Part shown: positions 54,047 to 64,000 of the stretch, piece by piece
Layout of the letters: the number at the start of each line of letters is the position of its first letter
How positions within the stretch are numbered: the stretch's first letter is position 1
NCBI RefSeq assembly: GCF_905120465.1
Contig: NZ_CAJHOF010000005.1
Coordinates: 62,001 to 126,000 of the forward strand
Length of the DNA stretch: 64,000 nucleotides
Reading direction: 5' to 3'
Source of the DNA: Campylobacter majalis
Lineage (GTDB): Bacteria > Campylobacterota > Campylobacteria > Campylobacterales > Campylobacteraceae
Translations under genes and position numbers: made by a program
Notes under the pieces: generated by a model
Seen by the model: only the letters and a program-made list of their open reading frames with translations
Told to the model about the DNA's origin: nothing
Databases searched by the model: none

Positions 54047-54931
54047 TTGAAAATTTTAGTACCTGCAACAAGTGCAAATCTTGGTCCTGGCTTTGATGCT
54101 TTAGGGCTTGCCGTTAAGCTTTATAATGTCGTTAATATACAAGAGGCAAAATTTAGCTCTGTGTCAATAAGCGGTGAAGGAAGCGACAATATAAGCTTAA
54201 AAAGAAATAATTTATTCATAAGCGTCTTTAATGAAATTTTCAAAGAATTAGTGTCAAGTAGTGCAAATTTTAGAATGGTTTTTGAGAATAATATTCCATT
54301 TTCGCGTGGTCTTGGTAGCTCATCAGCAGTTATTATCTCTGCTATTGCATCGGCATATGCCATGGCTGGATTTAAAGTAGATAAGCACACTATATTAAAT
54401 AAAGCTTTAATCTATGAAAATCATCCTGACAATATAACACCAGCTGTTTTTGGTGGCTTTATATCAGCGATTGTGTCAAATAACGTAGTGCATTTTAGTA
54501 AATCAGAAATTTCAGATGACATAAGGGCTGTAGTTGTTATACCAGATAAGCCAATGAATACAAACCAATCAAGAGAAATTTTGCCAAAATCATATACACT
54601 AAAAGAGTGTGTAAATAATATATCTCATGCCGCATTTTTAGCAACTTGTTTTTTGCAAAAAAAATATGATATGTTAAGACTTGCATCTTTTGATATGTTG
54701 CATGAAGATAGGCGTATGGTAGCACTTCCGGAGCTTTTTGATGTAAGAAAAATAGCATATGAAAACGCAGCTTTAATGAGTTGTTTGTCTGGTTCTGGTT
54801 CGACATTTTTAAATATTGTCTATAAAAACGATGCGATAAATTTAAAAACTAAATTAAGCAATAAATTTCAAAATTTTAAAGTTGAAATTTTTGACTTTGA
54901 TAACGATGGTTTTAAACTGTTACAAAGCTAA
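54047..54931 (+). CDS. thrB: Homoserine kinase
   Basis: A 294-residue GHMP kinase, starting TTG after AGGAGA. Signatures are PATSANLGPGFDALGLA at the N terminus, the ATP loop PFSRGLGSSSAVI and the C-terminal MSCLSGSGSTFLNI. It phosphorylates homoserine for threonine synthesis. It sits in the conserved lpxC-tsaB-thrB-ylxR-infB order. Start and stop are separated from neighbours by 8 and 22 bases. Confidence 0.95.
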   Translation: MKILVPATSANLGPGFDALGLAVKLYNVVNIQEAKFSSVSISGEGSDNISLKRNNLFISVFNEIFKELVSSSANFRMVFENNIPFSRGLGSSSAVIISAIASAYAMAGFKVDKHTILNKALIYENHPDNITPAVFGGFISAIVSNNVVHFSKSEISDDIRAVVVIPDKPMNTNQSREILPKSYTLKECVNNISHAAFLATCFLQKKYDMLRLASFDMLHEDRRMVALPELFDVRKIAYENAALMSCLSGSGSTFLNIVYKNDAINLKTKLSNKFQNFKVEIFDFDNDGFKLLQS

Positions 54932-54953
54932 AAAAAAGAATAATAAAGATATA

Positions 54954-55205
54954 ATGGCTAAAAATATTCCAATTAGAACATGCGTTTGTTGTAGAAATAA
55001 ACTATCTCAAGCGTCACTTAATAGATTTCGATATATCAATCATGCTCTAGAATATGGCAAGGGCAAAGGCAGAAGCTTTTATCTATGTGATGATTGTATA
55101 AAAAAAGATGACAAAATACTAAAAAAGATACTTGATAAGCACACCAAGGGTGCAAATTTAAGTGTATCAAGTTTAAAGGAGAAATTCTTAGATGTCAAAT
55201 GTTAA
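54954..55205 (+). CDS. ylxR: YlxR-family RNA-binding protein (DUF448)
   Basis: An 83-residue protein from ATG 54954 ([16 protein letters not shown]). The RTCVCCR motif and the [11 protein letters not shown] segment define the family. An in-frame longer reading from 54882 lies within thrB and is not used. The family binds RNA and sits beside infB in many bacteria; a role in translation or in regulating other genes has been proposed. The ribosome site is weak (AATAAAG). It overlaps infB by 14 bases. Confidence 0.88.
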   Translation: MAKNIPIRTCVCCRNKLSQASLNRFRYINHALEYGKGKGRSFYLCDDCIKKDDKILKKILDKHTKGANLSVSSLKEKFLDVKC

Positions 55206-57825
55206 AATTTCAGATATTGCAGATGCCTCAGGCTATAAAAACAAAGAGGTGCTAGAAAAGGCACATGAGTTAGGTCTGAGCGTAAAAACGCATAATAGCA
55301 CAGTGACTCCAGAAGAAGCGGATGCTATATATAAATACATTACTACAGGCGAGATACCTGAGAGTTTCGCAACAAAAAAAGAGCCAACTAAAAAAGAGAG
55401 TAAGACAAGAGCAAAATCAACAAAAAAAGATGAAATCAAAACAGAAAAAAAAGATACCAAAAAAGAATCAAAAAATGAAAAAAAAGATGATGATATAGCT
55501 CAAAAATCAAGAACACAAACAAAAGATGCAAAAACAGATAAACAAGATGTAGAAGTGATAGATAAGCCACAAGAAGTTGTTGCTCAAGATGTTAAAACAA
55601 AAGAAACCTTGGCGGACGTAGGTCTTCAAAAAAGACGAGGCTTGGTAATTGTCAAAAAGAAAAATGAAACTCAACAAGCTTCTGAAAAAACGGTAAATAA
55701 AACAGAAAGCATGGTACCAACTAGCCTAGAAAATATGTTTTCAAGTGCTGATAAAAATATTGTTCGCAAAAAGAAAAAAGATAAAAAGCAAACACAAGTC
55801 ATAAAAAAAGATAATACTGAGAAAATGGACTTGTTGGGTGGGCTTGATTTTAGGGATATTGAGCTAGAAGATGAAAATGAAGTTGTCTTGCCAGATCTAA
55901 CGTTTAAGGCACCAACGCCAACTGCATATACAAAGACTAAGCAACCAAACGCAATGCGAACAGCTGTAAATAATCAGGCAAATAACTTCTTAGAAGGTGG
56001 AATTCAAAGACGCTCACGCAAAAAGCATAAAAAACAAGAGCATAAACAAAATAGCGAAGAGGTCACATCTGTAAATATACCAAAAGAGATACGCGTGTAT
56101 GAATTTGCTGAGAAATTAAATAAGCAACCAAGTGAGATTATAGGTAAATTATTTATGCTTGGCATGATGACTACTAAAAATGATTTTTTAGATGAAGATG
56201 CTATTGAAATTTTAGCCGATGAGTTTAATGTAGAGGTTAATATAATAGACACAGAGGCTGAGTTTGACTATGTAAAAGCATACGAGCAAGAACAAGAAGA
56301 TGATGAGAATTTGGTTACAAGAGCTCCTGTTATAACCATCATGGGTCACGTAGATCACGGAAAAACATCTTTGCTTGATTATATTCGCAAATCACGCGTA
56401 GCAAGTGGCGAAGCTGGTGGTATCACACAACACGTCGGTGCATATATGGTAAATAAAAATGGAAAAAACATAACTTTTATAGATACCCCTGGACACGAAG
56501 CATTTACTGCAATGCGTGCTAGAGGTGCTGGTGTAACTGATATTGTAATTATCGTTGTTGCGGCAGATGATGGGGTAAAACCACAAACAAAAGAAGCTAT
56601 ATCTCATGCAAAAGCAGCTGGTGTGCCTATTATAATTGCTATAAATAAAATGGACAAAGAAGCCGCTAATCCTGATTTGGTAAAAACTGGATTAGCCGAG
56701 CTTGATATAATGCCTACTGAGTGGGGTGGACAGCATGAATTTGTGCCTATTTCGGCAAAGACTGGTATGGGTATAGATGATTTGCTAGAAATAGTTTTAC
56801 TTCAGGCTGATTTGCTTGAGCTTAAAGCAAATCCAAAAGCAAATGCAAAAGCAACAGTTGTAGAAAGTAGCTTACAAAAAGGTCGTGGTGCAACTGCAAC
56901 CATAATAGTTCAAAATGGGACGTTAAAAGTCGGCGATACTATAGTTGCAGGTGTGGCTCATGGTCGCTTAAGAAGCTTACTAGATGATCAAGGCAATACA
57001 CTAAAATCAATCCGACCAGGAGAGTGTGGTGTGATAGTTGGACTAAGTGAGGTTCCAGAAGCTGGCGAGACGCTAATAAGCGTTAAAACAGACAAAGAAG
57101 CACGTGAGTATGCACAGAAAAAAGCTGAGTATCTGCGTCAAAAAGAGTTAAGTAAATCCACTAAAGTTAGCATTGATGAACTTAGTGCGAAGATCGCCGA
57201 AGGCGAGTTAAAAACTCTACCTGTTATAATCAAAGCTGATGTTCAAGGTTCGCTTGAGGCACTAAAAGTGAGCTTGGAAAAATTGGCAAACGATGAAATA
57301 AAAGTAAATATTATTCATTCAGGTATAGGTGGCATTACTCAAAGTGATATTGCACTAGCAACAGCAAGTAAAGATAGTATTATTCTTGGATTTAACATCC
57401 GTCCAACAGGCGAGATAAAAGAAAAAGCGAAAGAGAGTGGCGTAGAGATAAAAACCTATAACGTGATATACAATCTAATCGATGATGTAAAAGCAATTCT
57501 TGGTGGTATGATGTCGCCTATTATTAGAGAAGAACAGCTGGGTCAAGCAGTAGTTAGGCAGGTTATTAATGTGCCAAAAGTTGGGGCAATAGCTGGGTGT
57601 TTGGTAACCGATGGCACAATAAATAGGGGTGCAAAAATACGACTGATAAGAGATGGTGTGGTTGTTCATGAAGGCACTGTTAGCTCACTTAAACGTTTTA
57701 AAGATGATGTAAGAGAGGTTGCTAAAGGGTATGAGTGTGGTGTTGGTATAGATGGATATAACGATATACGCGAAAACGACTACATAGAAAGTTTTAAAGA
57801 GATAGAGGAACAAGTTAGTTTATGA
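55192..57825 (+). CDS. infB: Translation initiation factor IF-2
   Basis: An 877-residue IF-2. After a small N-terminal fold (about residues 1-55) comes a Lys/Glu-rich linker (about 60-270). The GTPase domain has [10 protein letters not shown] (G1), DTPGHEAF (G3) and NKMDK (G4). Domains II to IV follow, including the C-terminal fMet-tRNA binding barrel ([10 protein letters not shown]). It joins the initiator tRNA and the 50S subunit. It overlaps ylxR by 14 bases and rbfA by 4. Confidence 0.97.
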   Translation: MSNVKISDIADASGYKNKEVLEKAHELGLSVKTHNSTVTPEEADAIYKYITTGEIPESFATKKEPTKKESKTRAKSTKKDEIKTEKKDTKKESKNEKKDDDIAQKSRTQTKDAKTDKQDVEVIDKPQEVVAQDVKTKETLADVGLQKRRGLVIVKKKNETQQASEKTVNKTESMVPTSLENMFSSADKNIVRKKKKDKKQTQVIKKDNTEKMDLLGGLDFRDIELEDENEVVLPDLTFKAPTPTAYTKTKQPNAMRTAVNNQANNFLEGGIQRRSRKKHKKQEHKQNSEEVTSVNIPKEIRVYEFAEKLNKQPSEIIGKLFMLGMMTTKNDFLDEDAIEILADEFNVEVNIIDTEAEFDYVKAYEQEQEDDENLVTRAPVITIMGHVDHGKTSLLDYIRKSRVASGEAGGITQHVGAYMVNKNGKNITFIDTPGHEAFTAMRARGAGVTDIVIIVVAADDGVKPQTKEAISHAKAAGVPIIIAINKMDKEAANPDLVKTGLAELDIMPTEWGGQHEFVPISAKTGMGIDDLLEIVLLQADLLELKANPKANAKATVVESSLQKGRGATATIIVQNGTLKVGDTIVAGVAHGRLRSLLDDQGNTLKSIRPGECGVIVGLSEVPEAGETLISVKTDKEAREYAQKKAEYLRQKELSKSTKVSIDELSAKIAEGELKTLPVIIKADVQGSLEALKVSLEKLANDEIKVNIIHSGIGGITQSDIALATASKDSIILGFNIRPTGEIKEKAKESGVEIKTYNVIYNLIDDVKAILGGMMSPIIREEQLGQAVVRQVINVPKVGAIAGCLVTDGTINRGAKIRLIRDGVVVHEGTVSSLKRFKDDVREVAKGYECGVGIDGYNDIRENDYIESFKEIEEQVSL

Positions 57826-58187
57826 ATCAAAATGAGATTAAAAGACTAAGAACACAAAGTGTATTAAAAGAGCTTATACCAGAAGCTCTTGCCACACTTG
57901 AAGATGAGCTTTTAAAGGGGTTGTGTGTTACTGATGTAGAATGCAAAAAAGGAAGATATGATGCATTTGTTTATCTTGACAAGATGGCTTTTGATGAAAA
58001 AGAGCAAAACTACATACTCTCTCACTTAAAACGAATAACAAAACACTTGCAAAATCACTGTATGGCAGCCGAAGGTTGGTATAAAGCTCCAAATTTTCAC
58101 TTTAAATTTGATGATAGATTAGAGTATCAAAATCGTATGGATAAACTGTTTGATAAAATTTCAAAGGAGTTAAGTAAAAATGGATAA
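57822..58187 (+). CDS. rbfA: Ribosome-binding factor A
   Basis: A 121-residue KH-fold protein following infB (ATGA overlap). The segment [18 protein letters not shown] and the central [17 protein letters not shown] fit RbfA, which acts in late 16S rRNA maturation and 30S assembly. It ends 8 bases inside rimP, completing the infB-rbfA-rimP order. The sequence is more divergent than the neighbouring genes, so position supports the name. Confidence 0.88.
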   Translation: MNQNEIKRLRTQSVLKELIPEALATLEDELLKGLCVTDVECKKGRYDAFVYLDKMAFDEKEQNYILSHLKRITKHLQNHCMAAEGWYKAPNFHFKFDDRLEYQNRMDKLFDKISKELSKNG

Positions 58188-58596
58188 TTTAAATCAGCTT
58201 GTAAAAGAGTGTGATGTAGAACTCTATGATACAGAAATCGTAAATGAAAATTCACGCACAATCTATAGAGTGTATATTACAAAAAAAGGTGGTGTAAATT
58301 TGGATGATTGTGAAAGAGTAAGTAGATTGCTTTCTCCTATTTTTGATGTAACTCCGCCAGTTAGTGGAGAATATACATTAGAAGTCAGTAGCCCTGGAAT
58401 TGAAAGAAGGCTAGAAAAACCAAAACACTATATATCAAGTATAGGAGAGTTAGTTAGGATAAATACAGCACTATTGTATGTAAGAGGGGAAATTTTATCG
58501 GCTGATGATAATTCTGTTACACTTAAAACTGAAGATGGAATTTTAACAATTGATTACATAAATATCAAAAAAGCAAAAACCTATTTGGAGTGGTGA
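58180..58596 (+). CDS. rimP: Ribosome maturation factor RimP
   Basis: A 138-residue RimP: the N-terminal domain contains VELYDTEIVNENSRTIYRVYI and NLDDCERVSRLLSP, and the signature GEYTLEVSSPGIERRLEKP is clear (partly shown: LEVSSPGIERRL). A short Sm-like C-terminal domain follows. It helps 30S maturation. AAAGGAG lies before the ATG inside rbfA. Its stop overlaps the fhs start as TGATG. Confidence 0.93.
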   Translation: MDNLNQLVKECDVELYDTEIVNENSRTIYRVYITKKGGVNLDDCERVSRLLSPIFDVTPPVSGEYTLEVSSPGIERRLEKPKHYISSIGELVRINTALLYVRGEILSADDNSVTLKTEDGILTIDYINIKKAKTYLEW

Positions 58597-60248
58597 TGTT
58601 AAGTGATATACAAATAGCAAGACAGGCTAATTTAAAGCCTATTGCAGAGATAGCAAGAGATTTAGGGCTAAGCAATGATGATATAGAGCAGTATGGTAAA
58701 TATAAAGCAAAAATTGAGCCAAAATTAACAAAATCAAACTCAAAGTTAATTCTTGTAACTGCAACAAATCCAACACCGTATGGAGAGGGCAAAACAACTA
58801 CATCAATAGGCTTGGCTGATGCATTAAAATTGGCTGGCAAAAATGTATGTTTGGCACTTAGAGAGCCTAGTCTTGGACCAGTTTTTGGCATAAAAGGCGG
58901 AGCTGCTGGTGGCGGATACTCTCAAATTGCACCAATGGAGGATCTAAATCTACATTTTACAGGTGATTTTCATGCGATAACATCAGCAAATAACCTAATA
59001 TCAGCCATAATTGATAATAGTTTATATCAAGATAATCCACTAGATATGCAAGAAATTTTATGGAAACGTTGCATGGATATGAATGATAGAGCGTTACGAA
59101 ATATCACAATCGGTCAGGGAAGTAAATTTGATGGTATCGAGCGAAAAGATGGCTTTAATATCACAGCAGCAAGTGAAATTATGGCGATATTGTGTTTGGC
59201 GACTGATTTGAGTGATTTAAAACAACGTATAGCAAATATCACAGTGGCTTTAAATTCAAAAAAAGAGCCGGTATATGTGCGTGATTTAAAATGTGAAGAT
59301 GCTGTTACAATCCTACTTAAAGATGCGATTAAGCCAAATCTTTTCCAAACTTTACAAAATACGCCTTGTTTAGTGCATGGAGGACCATTTGCTAATATCG
59401 CTCATGGTTGCAATTCAATAATCGCAACCAAAACAGCATTAAATTTAGCTGATTATGTGGTTACTGAGGCTGGTTTTGGCTCAGAGCTTGGTGCGGAAAA
59501 ATTTATAGACATTAAGTGTAGAGTAGCGGATGTAAATCCTGATGCGGTCGTGCTGGTAAGCACTATTAGATCTATAAAATACAATGGTGGTGCAGACAAG
59601 GATAGTATAACAAAGCCTAATGAGCAAGCACTAAAGAGTGGAATAGCAAATTTAGGCGGACATATACGCAATCTAAAAGAGCAATTTAAATTAAATGTAG
59701 TAGTTGCACTTAATAAATTTAGTTTTGATACCGATGATGAAATAGCATATGTGCGTTGGTATTGCGATAGTCTTGGCGTAAAAGTAGCAGTTTGTGAAAA
59801 TTTCGCAAAAGGTGGAGCTGGTGCAAGTGAATTAGCTACACATGTATTAGATGAATTAAATAATCCTGTAAAGCCAAATTTCACGTATGAAATGAGTGAT
59901 GATATAAAAACAAAAATAGAGAAAATAGCAACTAAGATTTACGCAGCAGGAGAGGTTGTATTTGAAGATAGTGCATTAAAAATGCTAAATGAAATAAAAA
60001 GTCAAGCTTTAGATACCTTGCCTGTATGTATTGCTAAAACGCAATACAGCTTTAGCGATGATGCAAAATTGCTCGGAAGACCAGAAGGCTTTAAATTTGT
60101 AGTCAAAGATCTTGAGATAAGGACCGGAGCTGGTTTTATAGTTGCCATATGTGGTAAAATAATGCTTATGCCTGGACTTTCTCCAATTCCAGGTGCTTTG
60201 AATATGAGCATAGACACCCAAACCGGTATTATTAGTGGACTAGCATAA
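58596..60248 (+). CDS. fhs: Formate-tetrahydrofolate ligase
   Basis: A 550-residue enzyme from ATG 58596 (a GTG six bases upstream is less likely). It makes 10-formyl-THF from formate, ATP and THF. The P-loop is TPYGEGKTTTSIGLAD, followed by LREPSLGPVFGIKGGAAGGGY, both diagnostic. The C-terminal PGLSPIPGALNM is also conserved. In an organism with formate dehydrogenase, it links formate to one-carbon units. It is joined to rimP by a TGATG overlap, and a hairpin follows. Confidence 0.97.
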   Translation: MLSDIQIARQANLKPIAEIARDLGLSNDDIEQYGKYKAKIEPKLTKSNSKLILVTATNPTPYGEGKTTTSIGLADALKLAGKNVCLALREPSLGPVFGIKGGAAGGGYSQIAPMEDLNLHFTGDFHAITSANNLISAIIDNSLYQDNPLDMQEILWKRCMDMNDRALRNITIGQGSKFDGIERKDGFNITAASEIMAILCLATDLSDLKQRIANITVALNSKKEPVYVRDLKCEDAVTILLKDAIKPNLFQTLQNTPCLVHGGPFANIAHGCNSIIATKTALNLADYVVTEAGFGSELGAEKFIDIKCRVADVNPDAVVLVSTIRSIKYNGGADKDSITKPNEQALKSGIANLGGHIRNLKEQFKLNVVVALNKFSFDTDDEIAYVRWYCDSLGVKVAVCENFAKGGAGASELATHVLDELNNPVKPNFTYEMSDDIKTKIEKIATKIYAAGEVVFEDSALKMLNEIKSQALDTLPVCIAKTQYSFSDDAKLLGRPEGFKFVVKDLEIRTGAGFIVAICGKIMLMPGLSPIPGALNMSIDTQTGIISGLA

Positions 60249-60252
60249 ATTT

Positions 60253-60275
60253 ATAGTAGCCATTTTTTGGCTACT
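60253..60275 (+). terminator. Hairpin terminator after fhs
   Basis: TAGTAGCCA (60253-60261) and TGGCTACTA (60267-60275) form a perfect 9-bp stem with a TTTTT loop, followed by CTTCTC and an AT-rich tract. The U-tract is weak. Confidence 0.65.
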
Positions 60276-60403
60276 ACTTCTCAAATTTTAGTTAATATTT
60301 TTTAATTTTTTTTCATATTTTATCAAAATCGCTCGATTTTTTATATCAAATTTAGCTTATTTTTGATATTCTTAAATTCTATTTTATTACCAAAGGAGTA
60401 AAA

Positions 60404-60688
60404 ATGGCAGTTAAAATTACAGATATTTGCATAAGCTGTGGCTCATGCATAGATGAGTGCCCAGTAGAGGCTATAGTGGATGATAGCACAAACCCAACTG
60501 GTGCTGATGCATACTATGTGTTTGCGGACAAATGTGTAGAGTGTGTAGGACATAATGATGAGCCAGCATGTGCTTCAGCCTGTCCAACCGATGGCTGTAT
60601 TGTATGGGATGCTCCATATGCAGGTCAGCCATCACGCGACGATATAGGTGCAGATTTACGCAACGGAACTACTCCGGTTGTAGGCTAA
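60404..60688 (+). CDS. 2[4Fe-4S] ferredoxin (CxxC-x8-C type)
   Basis: A 94-residue ferredoxin. Cluster ligands are CISCGSCIDECP and CVEC, then eight residues, then CASACP. The enlarged second motif and the C-terminal extension are those of the Allochromatium-type low-potential ferredoxins. It could serve pyruvate and 2-oxoglutarate oxidoreductases as electron acceptor in this group. AAAGGAG lies before the ATG. It is transcribed alone, ended by a strong terminator, ahead of ndk. Confidence 0.92.
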   Translation: MAVKITDICISCGSCIDECPVEAIVDDSTNPTGADAYYVFADKCVECVGHNDEPACASACPTDGCIVWDAPYAGQPSRDDIGADLRNGTTPVVG

Positions 60689-60721
60689 AAATAGGCTCTT
60701 TGTGAGCCTATTTTGTTTTTT
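60688..60721 (+). terminator. Strong terminator after the ferredoxin gene
   Basis: AAAATAGGCTC (60688-60698) pairs perfectly with GAGCCTATTTT (60704-60714) around a 5-base loop, followed by GTTTTTT. Confidence 0.93.
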
Positions 60722-60734
60722 AAGATTTTTTTGC

Positions 60735-60740
60735 TATAAT
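60735..60740 (+). promoter_or_regulatory. Likely -10 box for ndk
   Basis: TATAAT preceded by TTTTTTGC, 37 bases before the ndk ATG and just after the ferredoxin terminator; the T-rich tract upstream matches Campylobacter promoters. It should drive ndk through fabH. Confidence 0.65.
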
Positions 60741-60776
60741 TTGCGACTTTAAAAACAAGCAAATTTAAGGGCAATT

Positions 60777-61190
60777 ATGCAACAAACACTTTCTATTATC
60801 AAACCAGATGCGGTTAAAAAAAATGTAGTAGGCAAGATTATTGATAGATTTGAGTCAAATGGGCTTAGGATAGTCGCTTGTAAGAGATTGTGGTTAAGTA
60901 AGGCTGACGCGAAAGCTTTTTATGCTGTTCATAGTCAGAGGCCATTTTTTAATGACTTGGTTGATTTTATGGTAAGTGGTCCAGTTGTTGTAATGGTTTT
61001 AGAGGGCGAAAATGCAGTGCTTAAAAACCGAGAATTAATGGGAGCCACTAACCCAAAAGAAGCAGAAAAAGGCACCATTAGAGCTGATTTTGCAGATAGT
61101 ATCGATGCAAATGCGGTTCATGGAAGCGATAGCATAGAAAATGCTAAAATTGAAATAGACTTTTTCTTTGCAAAAAGAGAAATTTGCTAA
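60777..61190 (+). CDS. ndk: Nucleoside diphosphate kinase
   Basis: A 137-residue NDK, standard length. The start [13 protein letters not shown], the segment [17 protein letters not shown] and the active-site His in [11 protein letters not shown] (about residue 117) are all present. It balances NTP pools. It begins the ndk-yceD-rpmF-plsX-fabH operon; yceD starts 12 bases later. Confidence 0.97.
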   Translation: MQQTLSIIKPDAVKKNVVGKIIDRFESNGLRIVACKRLWLSKADAKAFYAVHSQRPFFNDLVDFMVSGPVVVMVLEGENAVLKNRELMGATNPKEAEKGTIRADFADSIDANAVHGSDSIENAKIEIDFFFAKREIC

Positions 61191-61202
61191 AGTTTTTAAT
61201 TC

Positions 61203-61571
61203 ATGAAAGTTCCTTTTGCTAAAATTTCAACTAACACTCTTGATTTTGATATAGAAAAGGATGGCTTGAAATTTCACGGAATTTTAAAAAGAAAAACTAA
61301 CACATTGGTTTTATGTAATGCTAAAATTTTAGGCACTACGACACACATTTGTGATAGGTGTGGTATAGATATTAGGCTTACATTGAGCGAGAATGTTGAT
61401 TTAATGTTGAGTGATGGCGTATACAAAGATTGTGAAAATGAACTTGGTGACGTTATTGAGTTTTTTGACGGATGTATTGATTTAAATGAAATTTTAATAA
61501 GTGAAGTAGAAGCTTACAATAGCGACTACTTTTATTGTGATAGCTGTAAAGATATTGATAAAAATTTATAA
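61203..61571 (+). CDS. YceD/DUF177-family protein
   Basis: A 122-residue protein with two cysteine pairs, CDRCG (about residue 54) and CDSCKD near the C terminus, and an acidic middle. DUF177 proteins are encoded just before rpmF in most bacteria and are linked to 23S rRNA accumulation and L32. The spacing to rpmF is 11 bases. Sequence similarity within the family is low, so the call rests on position plus the cysteine pattern. Confidence 0.8.
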   Translation: MKVPFAKISTNTLDFDIEKDGLKFHGILKRKTNTLVLCNAKILGTTTHICDRCGIDIRLTLSENVDLMLSDGVYKDCENELGDVIEFFDGCIDLNEILISEVEAYNSDYFYCDSCKDIDKNL

Positions 61572-61582
61572 AGGAGAATAAA

Positions 61583-61729
61583 ATGGCAGTACCTAAGCGA
61601 AGAGTGAGTCATGCACGTGCGGCAAAGCGTAGAACACACTATAAAGTGACACTTCCAGTACCAGTAAAAGATAAAGATGGTTCATGGAAAATGCCACATC
61701 GTATTAATAAAACAACAGGTGAATACTAA
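61583..61729 (+). CDS. rpmF: 50S ribosomal protein L32
   Basis: A 48-residue L32 starting [17 protein letters not shown] and ending [17 protein letters not shown] lies 6 bases before the ATG. There are no cysteines, so this is the zinc-free form. It lies between yceD and plsX, with plsX starting one base after the stop. Confidence 0.97.
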   Translation: MAVPKRRVSHARAAKRRTHYKVTLPVPVKDKDGSWKMPHRINKTTGEY

Positions 61730-61730
61730 T

Positions 61731-62726
61731 ATGATACGCATTGCTGTTGATGCTATGGGTGGTGATTTTGGACCTGAGCCTATTGTAACTGGTGTTATAG
61801 AAGCGCTTAAAGAGTATAAATTTCACGCCGTATTGGTTGGCGATAGCAATGCAATTAAACACTATATTCCAAAACAATTTCTTACTTATGTATCTTTTTG
61901 TGAATCCAGTGAAGTTATATCCATGGAAGATGGTGCAACAGATGCTTTTAAGCGCAAAGAGTGCAGTATCTACAAGGCAACTGAACTACTAAGGAGCAAA
62001 GAAGTTGATGCAATAGTATCTGCTGGACACAGTGGAGCTACTATGAGTTTGGCGACTTTAAGAGTGGGCAGGATAGATGGAGTATTGCGTCCCGCTATAG
62101 CTACACTTATGCCAAATACAAACGATAGTTCAACTTTGGTGCTTGATGTTGGAGCGAACGTAGATTGCAAAGCAGAACATTTGTTTCAATTTGCAATAAT
62201 GGGCGAGGCATATGCCAAAGAGGTATTAAATCGCAAACATCCAAAATTAGGTCTTTTGTCAAATGGAGAGGAAAAATCAAAGGGAAATGAAGTGAGTAAA
62301 GAAGCGTTTGCAATGGTGTCTAAACTACCAAGCTTCAAAGGCAATATTGAGGGTAATCATATTTTTGATGGAAGCATTGATGTCGTGGTTTGTGATGGTT
62401 TTATTGGCAATATCTTACTAAAAACAAGTGAGGGAGTGGCCGATGCGATAGGTAAAATCATCAAAAAGCATGTCAAAAAATCTCCATTTGCAATGGCTGG
62501 TTCGGTGCTTATGAATAAAGTTTTTAAACTACTTAAAAAACAAGTTAGCTATGATGAGTATGGCGGAGCTCCTTTGCTTGGTGTAAATGGCTGTGTTATA
62601 ATAAGTCATGGAAAAAGCAATACAAAAGCTATTAAAAATGCGATATTTCAAGCTATAAATTTTGCAAATTCCAATATAAACAATACAATAAAGATAGAAA
62701 TTTCAAAATATAAAACAAATGAATAA
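61731..62726 (+). CDS. plsX: Phosphate acyltransferase PlsX
   Basis: A 331-residue PlsX from ATG 61731 ([15 protein letters not shown]), the universal N terminus; the longer in-frame reading from 61677 lies in rpmF. Further motifs are [12 protein letters not shown] and [10 protein letters not shown]. It makes acyl-phosphate from acyl-ACP for phospholipid synthesis. It overlaps fabH by 8 bases; the rpmF-plsX-fabH order is common. Confidence 0.96.
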   Translation: MIRIAVDAMGGDFGPEPIVTGVIEALKEYKFHAVLVGDSNAIKHYIPKQFLTYVSFCESSEVISMEDGATDAFKRKECSIYKATELLRSKEVDAIVSAGHSGATMSLATLRVGRIDGVLRPAIATLMPNTNDSSTLVLDVGANVDCKAEHLFQFAIMGEAYAKEVLNRKHPKLGLLSNGEEKSKGNEVSKEAFAMVSKLPSFKGNIEGNHIFDGSIDVVVCDGFIGNILLKTSEGVADAIGKIIKKHVKKSPFAMAGSVLMNKVFKLLKKQVSYDEYGGAPLLGVNGCVIISHGKSNTKAIKNAIFQAINFANSNINNTIKIEISKYKTNE

Positions 62727-63726
62727 AGCTTCACTTATATCTATAGCCTCATATGTTCCGAGTAAAGTCTTAAGTAATTATGACTTAGAAAAGATAGTAG
62801 ATACCAGCGATGAATGGATAACAAAACGCACAGGCATCAAAGAAAGACATATAGCTCAAAATGAAATAACAAGTGATTTAGGCACAAAAGCAGCCAGAGT
62901 GGCTATAAGACGTTCAGGGCTTAAAGAAAGTGAAATTGATGCTATTATTTGTGCTACGCTTAGCCCAGATCATTTTTGTATGCCGTCGACTGCAACAAAA
63001 ATAGCTAAAAATTTAGAGTTAAATCCAGGTATAATGGCATTTGACATAAGTGCTGCTTGTACTGGTTTTATTTATTTGCTTGAATTAGCAAAATCATTAG
63101 TGCAAAGTGGTATTAAAAAAAATGTCTTGATTGTGGGTGCTGAAAAGGTAAGTTCTATTATTGACTATACGGATAGAAGCACTTGTATATTATTTGGCGA
63201 TGGTGCTGGTGCTGGTGTTGTTAGTTTGAGTGATGAAAATGAGATTATAGACACACATACTGCAAGTGATGGCAGATATGGTGAGTTGCTAATTACTCCG
63301 GCTCCAGGTTCATTGTATCCAAGCTCTCAAGAAGTGCTTGACAAAAAGTTAAATTTTCTAAAAATGAGCGGAAATGAAGTCTTTAAAATTGCTGTTCAGA
63401 CGCTTACAAAAGACGTTTTAGAAATAATGCAAAAAAATAAAATAGCGAGTGAAGAAATTGATCTTTTTATACCTCATCAGGCAAATTTACGCATAATAGA
63501 AGCGGTTAAGCAGCGTTTAGATTTTAAAGATGAACAATGCGTTGTAACTATACATAAATACGGCAATACAAGCTCTGCTTCAATACCAATGGCTATGAAT
63601 GATGCTTATGAAGATGGTAGATTAAAAAATGGCTCATTAATACTTCTTGATGCGTTTGGTGGTGGATTTACTTGGGGTTCAGCACTATTAAAATTTGGTG
63701 GAAAAGATTTTAAAGATTTAGAATAA
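62719..63726 (+). CDS. fabH: 3-oxoacyl-ACP synthase III
   Basis: A 335-residue KAS III that starts fatty acid chains from acetyl-CoA and malonyl-ACP. The catalytic Cys is in [12 protein letters not shown] (about residue 115), His in PHQANLRI and Asn in [11 protein letters not shown]. The N-terminal [13 protein letters not shown] is also diagnostic. It is the last gene of the operon in this window. Confidence 0.97.
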   Translation: MNKASLISIASYVPSKVLSNYDLEKIVDTSDEWITKRTGIKERHIAQNEITSDLGTKAARVAIRRSGLKESEIDAIICATLSPDHFCMPSTATKIAKNLELNPGIMAFDISAACTGFIYLLELAKSLVQSGIKKNVLIVGAEKVSSIIDYTDRSTCILFGDGAGAGVVSLSDENEIIDTHTASDGRYGELLITPAPGSLYPSSQEVLDKKLNFLKMSGNEVFKIAVQTLTKDVLEIMQKNKIASEEIDLFIPHQANLRIIEAVKQRLDFKDEQCVVTIHKYGNTSSASIPMAMNDAYEDGRLKNGSLILLDAFGGGFTWGSALLKFGGKDFKDLE

Positions 63727-64000
63727 GATGCTAAATTTCATGTGTAATTATAAATAAAATCAATCAGAATTATAAAGAGTGATTTTTGATTATAAAATGA
63801 CATTAGGTCAATTAAAATTCTTAGGCTATAAAAGCGAAATTTTGTATATTTGTTGATTTTTTAGACAATATAAATTTTATTGCAAACTATGTAAAGGCAT
63901 TGTTGCTGTTTGCGAGTTATTTTAAAATTTTATTATCTTATGGCTTATTTTACAATTTCCAAAAATTCAAAAAAATATTTAATTAACTCTAAACTTAGTT
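63727..64000. other. AT-rich window end after fabH
   Basis: About 270 bases without a recognisable gene or RNA. A very short ATG-led frame near 63798 (MTLGQLKFLGYK) is not supported by a ribosome site. No clear terminator is visible. Confidence 0.4.

Overview
This window is chromosomal DNA of a Campylobacter-type epsilonproteobacterium (Campylobacterota). The evidence is low G+C, gene-dense and largely co-directional layout, and family content and order typical of that group: formate dehydrogenase cytochrome b - fdhD - ModE-like; selenocysteine-containing selD; a CadF-type OmpA protein; the dba-dsbI pair; pgp/M23 - lpxC - tsaB-like - thrB - ylxR - infB - rbfA - rimP; and ferredoxin - ndk - yceD - rpmF - plsX - fabH. 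CadF lacks the FRLS motif known from C. jejuni, so the species is probably another Campylobacter.

Layout. 1-3.9 kb: end of a formate dehydrogenase operon, fdhD, a ModE-like regulator, luxS, and selD read through an in-frame UGA with a visible SECIS hairpin. 3.9-10.9 kb: cadF-like gene, HAD phosphatase, serC, a solitary adenine methylase, a SAM methyltransferase and a biotin carboxylase. 10.9-14.3 kb (minus strand): a three-gene MBOAT + two-SGNH cassette that looks like a peptidoglycan O-acetylation system. 14.5-17.7 kb: rpsL-rpsG-fusA and tRNA-Arg(CCU), followed by a decayed integrase start. 18.2-34.3 kb: lnt (minus), then yajC-secD-secF-membrane protein-leuS-lptE-GGDEF protein-folC-mfd-DUF815 ATPase-MagIII-like glycosylase, then cysK-cysE. 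34.8-36.6 kb (minus): small envelope genes, one split by an amber codon. 36.9-38.6 kb: dba-dsbI. 38.7-43.5 kb: uvrA of clearly higher G+C than its surroundings, followed by a type II restriction-modification pair (the nuclease gene carries an in-frame TAG) and then a second copy of the uvrA 3' end. 43.6-48 kb: HDOD protein, polA and a 1-kb gene-poor gap. 48-64 kb: bamA (minus), tyrA, and the two conserved blocks named above, with fhs between them.

Most of the window is housekeeping. The regions most worth a second look are the mosaic uvrA/restriction-modification insertion with its leftover uvrA tail, the Sec-recoded selD, the tRNA-Arg/integrase scar, the three in-frame amber codons in accessory genes (while TAG serves as an ordinary stop elsewhere), the apparent ATA start of the TsaB-like gene overlapping the lpxC stop, and the duplicated cysteine-repeat module in the ModE-like regulator. 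I found no CRISPR array, rRNA operon, intact prophage or complete insertion sequence.
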